DNA of 64,000 bases from Cyclobacteriaceae bacterium. GTDB taxonomy: Bacteria; Bacteroidota; Bacteroidia; Cytophagales; Cyclobacteriaceae. The translations under genes were made by a program, and so were the position numbers. A model generated the notes under the pieces. That model saw only the letters and a program-made list of their open reading frames with translations. It was not told the origin of the DNA and did no database searches. Numbering within the stretch: position 1 is the stretch's first letter; every line of letters starts with the position of its first letter. Below are positions 8,324 to 17,481 of the stretch, one piece after another. The stretch covers positions 1,240,001 to 1,304,000 of the forward strand of contig JAHBUD010000001.1 of the NCBI GenBank assembly GCA_019638255.1, written 5' to 3'.

Positions 8324-8764
8324 ATGCTATCGAAAAAGTGCAAGTATGCCATTCATGCGTTGGTGCATATGGCCAAAGATCCGGATGAAAAATTCCTGAT
8401 TAAGGATATTGCCGTAGCTTGCCACATACCGAAAAAATTTCTGGAAGCAATTCTTCTTGAATTAAAACGATCAGGTATTTTGGGCAGTAGGCAGGGTAAA
8501 AACGGTGGCTACTTTTTAAGACGAAAACCGAAAGAGGTAAACCTGGCAGAAGTTGTGCGCTTGTTCGATGGCGCCATTGCCGCCATACCCTGTGCAACCT
8601 ATAAGTATTACGAGCCTTGTGATGAATGTGAGGATGAAGCAACGTGTGCGATCCGGTTTGCTTTTATGGAGGTGCGAAATGCTACCGTTGAAATGTTGAA
8701 AAAAGATACGCTCGATAAACTTGTTAAGCGAGAGGCCAAGCTCAGCGCAGATAAAAAAGCGTAA
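8324..8764 (+). CDS. Rrf2 family transcriptional regulator with Cys cluster
   Basis: 146 aa from the ATG at 8324, preferred because the Rrf2 fold begins there (MLSKKCKYAIHALVHMA). An earlier ATG at 8276 would add 16 unlikely residues and nearly abut the tRNA-Thr 5' end. The winged helix covers residues 1-70, with the recognition segment IPKKFLEAIL and wing GSRQGKNGGYFL. Cys90, Cys99, Cys102 and Cys108 are spaced like ligands of the Fe-S or thiol-sensing site seen in IscR/NsrR-type members. It lies 54 bases before an efflux operon on the same strand and probably regulates it. The sensed signal is unknown. Confidence 0.85.
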   Translation: MLSKKCKYAIHALVHMAKDPDEKFLIKDIAVACHIPKKFLEAILLELKRSGILGSRQGKNGGYFLRRKPKEVNLAEVVRLFDGAIAAIPCATYKYYEPCDECEDEATCAIRFAFMEVRNATVEMLKKDTLDKLVKREAKLSADKKA

Positions 8765-8818
8765 AGGGTGAACTTACTGTTTCGGGCTACGTATTTTTAA
8801 ATGTCAATCCTGTTCATC

Positions 8819-9910
8819 ATGCGTTTTTTACGTTTTTCTTTTGCGCTTCTTTTAGCTGTATCCTGTTCGCGAAATAGCGACTTTGTTAACCCTGTTACAA
8901 AACCTCTGCTTGAAGCCGTTTATGCTTCCGGAACGGTTGTGTCGGAAAGTGAGTACCAGGCTTTTTCACAGGTAGATGGATACATTGCCGCGAAACTGGT
9001 GAAGGACGGTGATGCCGTTAAAAAGGGTGATCCGCTTTACATTATCGAAGCCGATCAGCAAAGTGCACGATATCGCATCGCACGCGAGAATTATGCGCTG
9101 GCGAAACAAAATTTCAGTGACGATTCACCGGTATTGATGGAATTAAAGGCTTCCTTGAAAACGGCTCAAACCAAAATGCAGCATGATTCGGTAAACCTGG
9201 TTCGATTCACTAATTTAATTACCAAGCAGGCCACCACACAGGCCGAGTACGATCGGGCAAAATTGGTTTTTGAACAATCGAAAAACGATTACCTGCTTAT
9301 GCTTAGTCGATACCGCAAAATGCATAGCCAGCTACAGGCCGAATTAATCAATGCAGAAAACCAATACCGTATTGCCCGCGATGAATCCGATCGGTACACC
9401 ATTCGCAGCCAGGTTGATGGTGTTGTGTTTAAAACGATGAAGGAGCAAGGAGAGCTGATCAGGCGAACGGAAGCCGTGGCCGTGTTGGGAAGCGACAAAA
9501 CATTTTACCTCCAGTTGAATGTTGATGAGTTGGATATTCATCGGGTAAAAGTTAACCAGCAGGTGTTGGTAAAAATTGATGCTTATCCACAGCATATTTT
9601 TAAAGCGGAGGTAATGCGAATTTATCCGTTGGTTGATAGTCGACAGCAGTCTTTACGGGTTGATGCGAAGTTACTCGAAGCATTGCCGGGCATGTTTTCC
9701 GGACTTGCACTCGAAGCCAATATTGTTATCCGTCAAACTGAGCAGGCGTTGGTCATTCCAAAATCGGCATTGTTGCCGGGCGATTCAGTTATTATTCGTT
9801 CAGGGAGTGGTGAAAAGAAAATAAGGATTATCCGTGGTGCTTCAACATTAGATGAAGTTGAGGTAGTTGATGGCCTTACGGCAAGCAGTGAGCTAAAAAT
9901 AAAACCATAA
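8819..9910 (+). CDS. HlyD/MacA-like periplasmic adaptor (membrane fusion protein)
   Basis: 363 aa from the ATG at 8819 (another ATG at 8801 adds six residues). The N-terminal hydrophobic segment ends LLAVSCS, possibly a lipoprotein signal with a weak lipobox. A biotinyl-lipoyl-like hairpin follows (GYIAAKLVKDGDAVKKGDPLYII), then a long alpha-helical hairpin from ~70 to 190, the second lipoyl half (YTIRSQVDGVVFKTMKEQGELI), and beta-barrel and membrane-proximal domains. It would link an inner-membrane ABC exporter to an outer-membrane channel. It sits directly before a MacB-like permease and ATPase. No TolC gene is present. Confidence 0.87.
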   Translation: MRFLRFSFALLLAVSCSRNSDFVNPVTKPLLEAVYASGTVVSESEYQAFSQVDGYIAAKLVKDGDAVKKGDPLYIIEADQQSARYRIARENYALAKQNFSDDSPVLMELKASLKTAQTKMQHDSVNLVRFTNLITKQATTQAEYDRAKLVFEQSKNDYLLMLSRYRKMHSQLQAELINAENQYRIARDESDRYTIRSQVDGVVFKTMKEQGELIRRTEAVAVLGSDKTFYLQLNVDELDIHRVKVNQQVLVKIDAYPQHIFKAEVMRIYPLVDSRQQSLRVDAKLLEALPGMFSGLALEANIVIRQTEQALVIPKSALLPGDSVIIRSGSGEKKIRIIRGASTLDEVEVVDGLTASSELKIKP

Positions 9911-9912
9911 GC

Positions 9913-11160
9913 ATGAAGCTTGTTGTTGAAATAGCCAAAACACATTTGGTGTCAAAGCCGAAGCAAACTTTTGTAGCCATGTTGGGCGTAACGTTTGGCA
10001 TTGGCATGTTCATCGCCCTGGTAAGCCTGATGACGGGCCTTAACGATTTTACCGAAGAACTCACCATGACTTCTTCGCCCGACATCCACATTTACAATGA
10101 TATAACGGAAAGCCGTACCAGCATTGCTGAAGAAGTGAATGCAAATGGAATCAGTATTGTATACAATCAAAAACCAAAGAAAGAAACCGCTAAGGTTCGT
10201 AACGCCTTACAGATCGCTGAGATGATAAGGCGGGATTCTCGGGTGCTGGGTGTTGCGCCTACACTATCCTCACAGGTGTTTTACAATTACGGACCGGTGC
10301 AGCTTCCGGGTTCTATATCCGGTGTGGATATTATTGAAGAGGATAAACTTTTCGACCTGCGATCGAAAATGAAAGCCGGGCAGTTGGAAGATTTACTGGC
10401 CAATAATGATGGGATCATTATCGGTACGGGCATCGCTCGCAAAATGAATGTAAAGGTTGGCGATCGCATTGTCATCACTACTCCGCAAGGCCATACCATG
10501 ACGCTTAAAATCGTAGGCTTGTTTCAGATCGGTATCGGCACCATTGATAATGTGCGCAGTTACGCCAACATTTCCACAGTGCAAACCATTTTACAGCAAG
10601 ATCAATCCTACATCACCGATATCAACATTAAGCTATATGATTTGCATCTGGCAAAAGCCATCGCTCCTGGGTTTCAGGCCATGTTTGGGTACAAGGCCGA
10701 AGATTGGGAAACAGCTAACGCAACATTTTTAACAGGCGTTGTTATCCGTAACATCATTACGTATTCAGTTTCCATTACGTTGCTGATTGTGGCAGGCTTT
10801 GGTATTTATAATATTCTGAACATGACGATTATAAACAAGATGAAAGACATTGCTATTTTAAAAGCCATGGGATTTTCCGGAAGGGATGTTCGCCTCATTT
10901 TCATGATTCAGTCGCTGGTGATTGGATTTATTGGAAGCGGTGCGGGCTTGTGCATAGGGTATGTGCTGAGTTATTTGATTTCGCAGGCACCGTTTGATGG
11001 CGGTGACATGGTTAGTCTTGATCATTTTCCGGTGAACTTTGATGCGAAGTACTACATTACGGGTATTGTATTTGGTGTGCTTACAACGGCACTTGCAGGC
11101 TATATGCCTTCGCGCAAAGCAGCAAAGGTCGATCCGATTGAAATTATCCGGGGACAGTAG
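9913..11160 (+). CDS. MacB/LolC-like ABC transporter permease
   Basis: Length is 415 aa. There is one N-terminal membrane helix (TFVAMLGVTFGIGMFIALVSL), a large periplasmic MacB-type core domain (residues ~45-255), and three C-terminal helices with the FtsX domain signature (NMTIINKMKDIAILKAMGFSG). It ends with the typical PSRKAAKVDPIEIIRG. This is the MacB/LolCE topology for mechanotransmission ABC systems. The gene starts two bases after the adaptor and ends two bases before the ATPase. The substrate could be a drug, a peptide or a lipoprotein and cannot be told from sequence. Confidence 0.88.
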   Translation: MKLVVEIAKTHLVSKPKQTFVAMLGVTFGIGMFIALVSLMTGLNDFTEELTMTSSPDIHIYNDITESRTSIAEEVNANGISIVYNQKPKKETAKVRNALQIAEMIRRDSRVLGVAPTLSSQVFYNYGPVQLPGSISGVDIIEEDKLFDLRSKMKAGQLEDLLANNDGIIIGTGIARKMNVKVGDRIVITTPQGHTMTLKIVGLFQIGIGTIDNVRSYANISTVQTILQQDQSYITDINIKLYDLHLAKAIAPGFQAMFGYKAEDWETANATFLTGVVIRNIITYSVSITLLIVAGFGIYNILNMTIINKMKDIAILKAMGFSGRDVRLIFMIQSLVIGFIGSGAGLCIGYVLSYLISQAPFDGGDMVSLDHFPVNFDAKYYITGIVFGVLTTALAGYMPSRKAAKVDPIEIIRGQ

Positions 11161-11162
11161 CG

Positions 11163-11840
11163 ATGGAATTCGTTTTACGGACAACAGGCATTGGGAAATA
11201 TTTTTATGAACCTGAAAAGTTCAAAGTGCTCGATGAAATTTCCCTGGAAGTAAGACAAGGAGAGTTCTTATCGCTAATCGGTAAATCAGGCTGCGGAAAA
11301 TCCACGTTAATGTACGTGCTCTCCACCATGGATACCGACTATGAGGGGCAACTTGAAATTTCGGGTGAACGACTTACCGGAAAAGATCAAAACTACCTTG
11401 CTGCATTTCGCAACAAGCACATTGGGTTTATTTTTCAGTTCCATTATTTGTTGCCCGAGTTTACTGCGCTGCAAAACGTGATGATCCCTGCATTGAAGTT
11501 GGGCAAGTATTCCCGCAAGGAGGTTGAAGATCGTGCGTATGAAAAGCTAAACATCTTAGGTGTGAAAGACCAGGCACTGAAGGCCACCAGCAAACTTTCA
11601 GGCGGGCAGCAGCAGCGTGTAGCGATTGCCCGTGCATTAATAAATGATCCTGATATTATTATGGGGGATGAACCCACCGGTAACCTTGACTCCTACAACA
11701 CACAGGTGGTGTTTGATATTCTTGATGAGCTGACACAAGTGTACAAGCAAACCATTATTGCCGTAACCCATGATGAAGAATTCGCGCGCAAATCTGATCG
11801 GATTGTGGAGATGAGTGATGGAAGGATTGTAAGTGAGTGA
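11163..11840 (+). CDS. MacB/LolD-like ABC transporter ATP-binding protein
   Basis: Length is 225 aa, a single nucleotide-binding domain. Walker A is GKSGCGKST (about residues 39-47), the Q-loop region is [13 protein letters not shown], the signature is LSGGQQQR, Walker B is [13 protein letters not shown] and the switch His is in AVTHDEEFA. The family (LolD/MacB N-domain/FtsE type) powers export together with FtsX-fold permeases. It is the third gene of the adaptor-permease-ATPase operon. Because permease and ATPase are separate polypeptides, the layout is closer to LolCDE than to fused MacB. Confidence 0.9.
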   Translation: MEFVLRTTGIGKYFYEPEKFKVLDEISLEVRQGEFLSLIGKSGCGKSTLMYVLSTMDTDYEGQLEISGERLTGKDQNYLAAFRNKHIGFIFQFHYLLPEFTALQNVMIPALKLGKYSRKEVEDRAYEKLNILGVKDQALKATSKLSGGQQQRVAIARALINDPDIIMGDEPTGNLDSYNTQVVFDILDELTQVYKQTIIAVTHDEEFARKSDRIVEMSDGRIVSE

Positions 11841-11961
11841 TCGAAGTGATTCTAAACATGAATCAAATGATAGCAACAACTGTACGGATCATGACTGTAG
11901 CGTAGAATCTGAGTTGATATAACCAGTAAGACTCCTCACGGACGGCAGCGCGACTAACGAC

Positions 11962-12603
11962 TTACTTCAGGTAATCAGGCAGTTCAACTCCAGGCTTTAA
12001 TGCAGGATCTTTTTCTGCAGGCATGCGCACGGTTTTAAGTGGAACAACACCTGCCCAGATGTTGAGATCATAATCTTCTTCATCATCTTTCGGATCACCC
12101 GTGCGGATTTTTGCTGAAACCTCTTCAATCGGAAAAGCGAGTACCATGGTTTTCTTCCACTCGCTTTCGTTTGGTTGCCGGATGTCGTCCCACCGGCCGG
12201 GTTGCATTTTGTTGGTGAACACTTCCAGTGCTTTGTAGAGTTCTTTTTCATCCGTTACAAGTTCGGCTTTACTGAACAGAACAACTGAACGATAATTCAC
12301 TGAATGATGAAAGGCTGAGCGGGCAAGCACGACTCCATCCATTAAGGTTACACTGATGCACACCGGTATTTTTTTTTCGGCAAGTTCTCGCATGTAAAAG
12401 CTGCCTACAGAGCCGTGTAGATAAAGCTTGTTGTCGATCCTGCAAAAGCCGGTGGGAATTTGGAAGGGCTCGTTGTTCTGCACATAGGCTAATGTGCAGA
12501 AGAGTGCTTCGTCCAGAATGGAATAAATAGTGTGTTGGTCGTAAGTGCCCCGCTTGGATAAGCGGGTGATTGATGTTTTATCCGTTTGCTTGAAACTGCT
12601 CAT
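11962..12603 (-). CDS. Pyridoxamine 5'-phosphate oxidase-like FMN-binding protein
   Basis: Length is 213 aa. It matches the split-barrel flavin family related to NimA/PNPOx: the RGTYDQHTIYSILDEALFCTLAYV opening, IPTGFCRIDNKLYLHGS, and a middle SVTLMDGVVLARSAFHHSVNYRSV segment that forms the flavin site. It is probably an FMN- or F420-type oxidoreductase of small-molecule metabolism; the substrate is unknown. Its start overlaps the aminotransferase stop by four bases (ATGA), so the two are coupled. A role linked to the aminotransferase's PLP cofactor is possible but unproven. Confidence 0.75.
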   Translation of the reverse strand: MSSFKQTDKTSITRLSKRGTYDQHTIYSILDEALFCTLAYVQNNEPFQIPTGFCRIDNKLYLHGSVGSFYMRELAEKKIPVCISVTLMDGVVLARSAFHHSVNYRSVVLFSKAELVTDEKELYKALEVFTNKMQPGRWDDIRQPNESEWKKTMVLAFPIEEVSAKIRTGDPKDDEEDYDLNIWAGVVPLKTVRMPAEKDPALKPGVELPDYLK

Positions 12604-13667
12604 TTAATTTTTATGATGTGATTCCACTGATGAACATCGGGTTCTGCCCCGATCCTTATGTTGTGTAATTTTTGTTTTACGCGCTGCTGAAAACTAGTTG
12701 CGCCAACTTTAGGAAGGGTGTAATCTTTGCCATGAATGTGAATCACAGCGATGGGCGCCACAATGGCGGCTGTTCCGGTTCCAAAAGCTTCGGTAAGCGT
12801 ACCTTTATTGAAACCATCAATCAGATCGGTTAGACTAACCCTTCGTTCGTCAACGGGCAGTCCTAAATCATTAGCAAGTGTAATAATGGAGTCGCGTGTA
12901 ACACCATCCAAAATCGCAGAGGTAAGCTGCGGTGTAACAAGTTTTCCATCCAGCACAAACATAATGTTCATGGTGCCGGCCTCGTCAATATATTGGTGAT
13001 CACGTGCATCTGTCCACAATACCTGGTCGAAACCCTGCTCACGCGCCTGTTGTGTTGGCAAAAATGCTCCCCCGTAGTTGCCGGCACATTTAGCTACGCC
13101 AGTGCCTCCTTCGGCCGCACGAACATAGTGCTCTTCAACTTTTACACGTAAAGGCTTACTATAATATGGCCCTACAGGACTGGTCATGATGATGAATTTG
13201 TATTCATCCGAAACTTTTACGCCAAGTCTAGCCTCGCTGGCAAACACCAGTGGACGTATGTATAAAGACGAACCATCTTTTTGAGGTACCCATGCGCGAT
13301 CGGTTTCCAGCAAGGTGCTTAGCGCATCAATAAACAAATCGTGTGGGATTTCCGGCATACACATTCTGCTCAATGATTTATTCAAACGCTCATGATGTTT
13401 ATGAATCCTAAAGATTGATAAGTTTCCGTCATTCATTTTATAGGCTTTCATGCCTTCGAATATCGCTTGACCGTAATGCAGCGAGAGCATGGCGGGGCTC
13501 ATGCTTAAATCACCATATGGAATGATTTGTGGTGTGTGCCATTTAGCTTTGTTATAGTCAGCAATAGACATATGGTCAGCAATGTGCTTGCCGAATTCGA
13601 GATTGTTAAAATCAATCTGGCTGATTCGGGATGAGGATGCTTTCTTAACAGGAATGGAGGCTGCCAT
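12600..13667 (-). CDS. ilvE: Branched-chain amino acid aminotransferase
   Basis: Length is 355 aa, the longer fold-type IV class II BCAT common in Bacteroidota and eukaryotes. Motifs seen: LHYGQAIFEGMKAYK, RMCMPEIP, SLYIRPLVFASE, the PLP lysine in GVAKCAGNYGGA, the EAGTMNIMFV cofactor-binding segment, and TLTEAFGTGTAA near the end. It transfers the amino group between Leu/Ile/Val and 2-oxoglutarate, using PLP, in the cytoplasm. It is the first gene of a two-gene operon with the PNPOx-like protein. Confidence 0.93.
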   Translation of the reverse strand: MAASIPVKKASSSRISQIDFNNLEFGKHIADHMSIADYNKAKWHTPQIIPYGDLSMSPAMLSLHYGQAIFEGMKAYKMNDGNLSIFRIHKHHERLNKSLSRMCMPEIPHDLFIDALSTLLETDRAWVPQKDGSSLYIRPLVFASEARLGVKVSDEYKFIIMTSPVGPYYSKPLRVKVEEHYVRAAEGGTGVAKCAGNYGGAFLPTQQAREQGFDQVLWTDARDHQYIDEAGTMNIMFVLDGKLVTPQLTSAILDGVTRDSIITLANDLGLPVDERRVSLTDLIDGFNKGTLTEAFGTGTAAIVAPIAVIHIHGKDYTLPKVGATSFQQRVKQKLHNIRIGAEPDVHQWNHIIKIK

Positions 13668-13783
13668 GGTTGTGCTTTAATCTTGGCCTAAAAGTAGGGA
13701 TAATTCAAATTGCAAAAAATCAATTTGGAGGTAGCTTGATAGGATGATATCATGGTATTCCCTAACGTCCAAAGTTTAATGTA

Positions 13784-13811
13784 TTGTCATACCGAGGAGC
13801 GAGGTGTCTTA
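13784..13811 (+). repeat. Possible dispersed-repeat remnant
   Basis: TGTCATACCGAGGAGCGAGG followed by TGTCTT resembles the start of a dispersed element (TGTCATnCCGAGnnnCGAGGnATCT) that I recall from Bacteroidota intergenic regions. Only this part is present and no matching arm is evident. It lies in the 261-base gap between ilvE and the DUF1801 gene, where I see nothing else convincing. Confidence 0.3.
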
Positions 13812-13928
13812 AAAATTTATCACATAGCGATTAGAACAAGCCCCTTCTGATAAAGGGATTGGCCTGACATTGACTAGGACTTGATATGGGTACAACCTTT
13901 ATAAAAATGAGAATAACAGTGAGTTTAA

Positions 13929-14375
13929 TTATATCCACTGCTGGTCTTTGTAAAATGAAAATCCGTCCTCTATAAGTTTACTGAGTTCCGTTAAAGGTAT
14001 TGTTTCAGGGCTTTTGAAATGAAAGCAACTTTCTCCTGCCAGGAAGGGTTTCAGGTTGGTATTCAGATTGTCTTTTAGCTCTTTGTTTAAGTACAACGGA
14101 TAAAAATAAAAGCTTACGTAACGTGAAAAAATCATCACGGCAGCAAACATGCAGCCTTTTCTATAGCGTGCCAGCTGACTTTTGCTACGGAAGACATGAT
14201 TCGTCCACAATTCGTAATGATGCGGGCTGTTCGCTTTTTCTTCGAAACTAGACTTTACAGGCTCAAGCAGGCCCACCAGCAAAGCATATGTCTCCTCAAG
14301 GTTCAGTGGAATAGCCTTGACATTCCGCTTTTGTTTTTGAAAATGTGCATTGGTTGCTGCTTTGATTATCCTCAT
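13929..14375 (-). CDS. DUF1801-like protein
   Basis: Length is 148 aa. The C-terminal half matches the DUF1801/YdhG-like pattern: YVSFYFYPLYLNKEL, then GESCFHFKSPETIPLTELSKLIEDGF, where family members usually have GKSCFNFK. The N-terminus is basic. The family is small, cytoplasmic and of unknown biochemical role. A 47-aa membrane peptide frame ends 14 bases upstream on the same strand and may be in the same operon. Confidence 0.6.
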   Translation of the reverse strand: MRIIKAATNAHFQKQKRNVKAIPLNLEETYALLVGLLEPVKSSFEEKANSPHHYELWTNHVFRSKSQLARYRKGCMFAAVMIFSRYVSFYFYPLYLNKELKDNLNTNLKPFLAGESCFHFKSPETIPLTELSKLIEDGFSFYKDQQWI

Positions 14376-14389
14376 GAGCGACTATAGGT

Positions 14390-14533
14390 TTAGGGCTCGA
14401 GTGAAATTAAGTTATACACCGAATAGCTAAATAAGCCCAGGCATAACCAGGTAACAATGCCATAAATAATGTTGACTGACTCTTTACTTCTAAACAATAA
14501 ACAATGTATCAAGAACTGGCGGAAGGAATCCAT
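14390..14533 (-). CDS. Possible 47-aa single-pass membrane protein
   Basis: An ATG at 14533 opens 47 codons to a TAA at 14390-14392. The product starts MDSFRQFLIHCLLFRSK and has one hydrophobic helix (NIIYGIVTWLCLGLFSYSVY) with a short polar tail. It lies 14 bases upstream of the DUF1801 gene on the same strand, in an otherwise empty 310-base gap. There is no homology evidence; the call rests on the clean membrane helix and its position. Confidence 0.4.
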   Translation of the reverse strand: MDSFRQFLIHCLLFRSKESVNIIYGIVTWLCLGLFSYSVYNLISLEP

Positions 14534-14642
14534 ATTATTATGTTTTGATTGGGGGACAATAATTGAAATCTTAACCGAAGCTATCAGAATAACTGATTAG
14601 GAAAAATTCAATTTAGCCGCAGAACTTACATGCTTCTTTAGG

Positions 14643-14650
14643 TATATTTG
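14643..14650 (+). promoter_or_regulatory. Putative -7 promoter element of prfB
   Basis: TATATTTG matches TAnnTTTG exactly and lies 35 bases before the prfB ATG. No TTG/TTTG sits at the ideal -33 distance, so the promoter is only partly supported. Confidence 0.4.
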
Positions 14651-14685
14651 CACCATTCTAGTTAAATCTAAATTAAACTTCAGGC

Positions 14686-15784
14686 ATGACAACAGAGCAG
14701 TTGAAAGACTTGAAAGCCAGATCAGCGGCTTTGAGGAGGTATCTTTGACTACGATCGTAAGATCATCGAAGTAAAAGACGAAGAAAAAATTACACAACAA
14801 GCCGATTTTTGGAATAACCCCAAACAGGCTGAGACTATGCTTAAAGCCCTTCGGGCCAAGAAAGTATGGACAGATTCCTATGAACGCGTTCACAAACTGC
14901 TGGAGGATCTGGAAGTTTTAAATGAATTTCATGATGCCGGAGATGTAGGCGATGAGGAACTTGACCGCGAATATGCCAAAGCAGAGAAAGCGGTTGAGGA
15001 GTTGGAGTTTAAGAAAATGCTCAGCCGTGAGGAAGATCAGCTCAGTGCCATTGTTGAAATAAACCCCGGAGCCGGAGGCACTGAAAGTAACGACTGGGCC
15101 GATATGCTTAACCGCATGTACATCATGTGGGGCGAAAAGAGTGGCTACAAGGTTTCGCAAATCGACTACCAACCGGGTGAAGTGGCTGGCATTAAATCGG
15201 CTTCGCTTGAAATTGATGGTCCGTTTGCTTACGGTAAATTAAAATCAGAAATCGGGGTGCATCGCCTGGTGCGCATTTCACCGTTCGATTCAAATCAGCG
15301 CAGGCACACTTCCTTTGCTTCCATATTTGTCTATCCGAAAGTGGATGAAAGCATAACCATAGAAATAAATCCAGCCGATGTTGAAATACAAACTTCACGG
15401 TCGGGTGGTGCCGGTGGCCAGAATGTGAACAAGGTTGAAACAAAAGTTCAGCTAACGCATAAACCTACGGGCATTGTTATTGTGTGCCAAGTGGAACGCT
15501 CGCAACATGCCAACCGGGAGCGTGCCATGCAAATGCTTAAATCAAAACTCTATCAGCTGGAAATTGAAAAGCGCCATGCTGAGCGCGATAAGATTGAAGC
15601 CGGTAAGATGAAAATAGATTTTGGTTCGCAGATCAGAAACTACGTATTGCATCCCTATAAATTAGTAAAAGATGCACGCACGGGAGTGGAGCGTACTGAT
15701 GCACAAAATGTGCTGGATGGCGACCTTGAAGATTTTATCAAAGGTTTCTTGCTCAGTATGCAGGAAGATTCTGTAGCCAAGTAA
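14686..15784 (+). CDS. prfB: Peptide chain release factor 2, with programmed +1 frameshift
   Basis: The ATG at 14686 opens 20 codons ending in an in-frame TGA at 14746-14748. The junction is AGGAGGTATCTTTGAC: an internal Shine-Dalgarno-like AGGAGG, slippery CTT, then TGA C. Skipping T14746 continues without a break to the TAA at 15784, giving 365 aa. This is the classical autoregulatory frameshift: low RF2 slows termination at TGA and favours the shift. RF2 motifs are present: the SPF codon-recognition tripeptide ([16 protein letters not shown]) and the GGQ motif ([17 protein letters not shown]). It recognises UGA and UAA. The next gene's ATG overlaps its stop by one base. Confidence 0.97.
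14731..14750 (+). promoter_or_regulatory. prfB +1 recoding site
   Basis: The sequence AGGAGGTATCTTTGAC at about 14734-14749 carries the three elements of RF2 recoding: an SD-like AGGAGG three bases before the slippery CTT codon, the stop TGA, and a 3' C that weakens termination. It is close to the E. coli site, which has AGGGGG. Confidence 0.95.
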
Positions 15785-17481
15785 TGCGTAGGCTTATCCT
15801 GTTATATTTTCTTGTTTCAGTAGCAGGTAATTTATGTGCGCAATCAGCCAGTGTTTTCATCATTGAGGGGCGCCTCACTGATGCTGTAACCGGTGAGCCG
15901 GTGCAATATGCTTCCATTGGTATTGAAGGCACTTCGGTTGGCACGAGTTCGAACACCGATGGATATTTTTCGTTGCGTGTTCCTGCTTCGTACCGGACAA
16001 AAAATGTAACGCTAAAGATTTCATGTGTCGGGTATGATAATGAAGTGGTTAAAAACCCGCCTGAAAAGTTAGACATCCAGATGAATCAGTCGAAAACCAT
16101 GCTGAAAGATGTGGTGGTGTTTGGCAGGGACCTATCGCCTCAAGGTATTGTTAAGCGTGCCTTTAGCAACATCAATAAGAATTACTACACCAAGCCTTTT
16201 GTTTACCAAACCTTCTATCGGCACTACTGTAAGGATGATTCAGTATATGGCCGATTGATTGAGGCTGCGGCCGATGTTTACAAGCGTAAGGGCTATAAAG
16301 TGCAGCAGCCCTTTCCGGGATGGAAAGATGAAGTTCGTGTAAACCAACTCAGAAGAAGTTATGATAATACCAAAGTTTCGAGTGGGCATGTTCCTATTGC
16401 GTTGTATTCCATTATGGGAGTCGACCCGGTAGGTTACCAGGTGCGCAGTTCCTCCTCATCAGTACTTGGTTTTTTTAACCGGTATGAAGTAAGCAGCTTG
16501 CGAAAAAATTTGAATCGCTACGAATTCACCCTCGATGGAATTACAGAGTATGATGGAGAGCAGGTGTTTGTCATAAACTATCGGCTGAGAACTGATTCGG
16601 TGCAACTCAGCACCGGCATACCCTGGCGAAATAAACAATCCGGCACATTACATATCACCACAAAGAGCTATGCCATTGTGAAATCCGATTTTACACGACT
16701 ATCTACTGTCGACACAGTGCATACATTTTCAATTTTCAAGAAAATTAACGGTAAGTATTTCTTATATCATTCATTAAAAGACGGTAGAAACCTTTATTCC
16801 CGCGAAAAGTTTATCCATAATTTTCACCTTGAGTTGATTACAACCGATATCGTTACAAAAAATATAAAGTCTTTTAAGGGGAAAGAACCTGGTCGCGAAG
16901 AACTGCTTAGCATTCAATACGACTCAACTTTTTGGAATAACTATAATATTTTAAAAGCCACCCCGTTAGAGGAATCCATTGTGGCTGATCTTGAAAAGGC
17001 CCAACCCCTGAAGGATCAATTCACAGATTACCTAGCATTCGAGCGGGAGCGGTATTTCAGTGGCAAAGAAGATGAGGAGAAATTCAATAAGTTTCTTGAA
17101 TCGGCTCGTGGCCATAGGCCGGTGTATATCGATGTGTGGGCAAGCTGGTGCGGTCCCTGCCTTCGTGAAATGCCGGCTTCCATGGATTTAATAGATAAGT
17201 ACAAGAGCAGGGTAGCCTTTGTTTATCTCTCGATTGATGATGACATTGAAGCTTGGCGAAAAGCGTTGAAGAAGTTTAACCTGGAACGTCCCTTTCTGGC
17301 CAATCATTTCAGGATTGGTTCTGCTTCGGATGCTGCAAAGCTTTTCGATATTGAATCCATACCCCGGTATATACTCGTTGACAAGAAAGGAAATTTTGTG
17401 AACCTGGATGCGCCCCGTCCGAGTGATCCGTCTATCGTGGAGGAACTGAATCGTTTACTCGCAGAAGAAATTGGAAAGTAA
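15784..17481 (+). CDS. CarboxypepD_reg-like protein with C-terminal TlpA-type thioredoxin domain
   Basis: Length is 565 aa. It has a signal peptide (LILLYFLVSVAGNLCAQ). Residues ~27-110 form a carboxypeptidase-regulatory-like beta-sandwich (GRLTDAVTGEPVQYASIGIEGT, then NTDGYFSLRV). The middle (~115-400) resembles DUF5686-type outer-surface proteins. The C-terminal ~130 residues are a thioredoxin fold with active site WASWCGPCLREMP near residue 455. It is likely an exported thiol-disulfide protein of the cell envelope. Combining these parts in one chain is known in Bacteroidota. The start overlaps prfB by one base and the end overlaps the MFS gene by 11 bases. Confidence 0.75.
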   Translation: MRRLILLYFLVSVAGNLCAQSASVFIIEGRLTDAVTGEPVQYASIGIEGTSVGTSSNTDGYFSLRVPASYRTKNVTLKISCVGYDNEVVKNPPEKLDIQMNQSKTMLKDVVVFGRDLSPQGIVKRAFSNINKNYYTKPFVYQTFYRHYCKDDSVYGRLIEAAADVYKRKGYKVQQPFPGWKDEVRVNQLRRSYDNTKVSSGHVPIALYSIMGVDPVGYQVRSSSSSVLGFFNRYEVSSLRKNLNRYEFTLDGITEYDGEQVFVINYRLRTDSVQLSTGIPWRNKQSGTLHITTKSYAIVKSDFTRLSTVDTVHTFSIFKKINGKYFLYHSLKDGRNLYSREKFIHNFHLELITTDIVTKNIKSFKGKEPGREELLSIQYDSTFWNNYNILKATPLEESIVADLEKAQPLKDQFTDYLAFERERYFSGKEDEEKFNKFLESARGHRPVYIDVWASWCGPCLREMPASMDLIDKYKSRVAFVYLSIDDDIEAWRKALKKFNLERPFLANHFRIGSASDAAKLFDIESIPRYILVDKKGNFVNLDAPRPSDPSIVEELNRLLAEEIGK

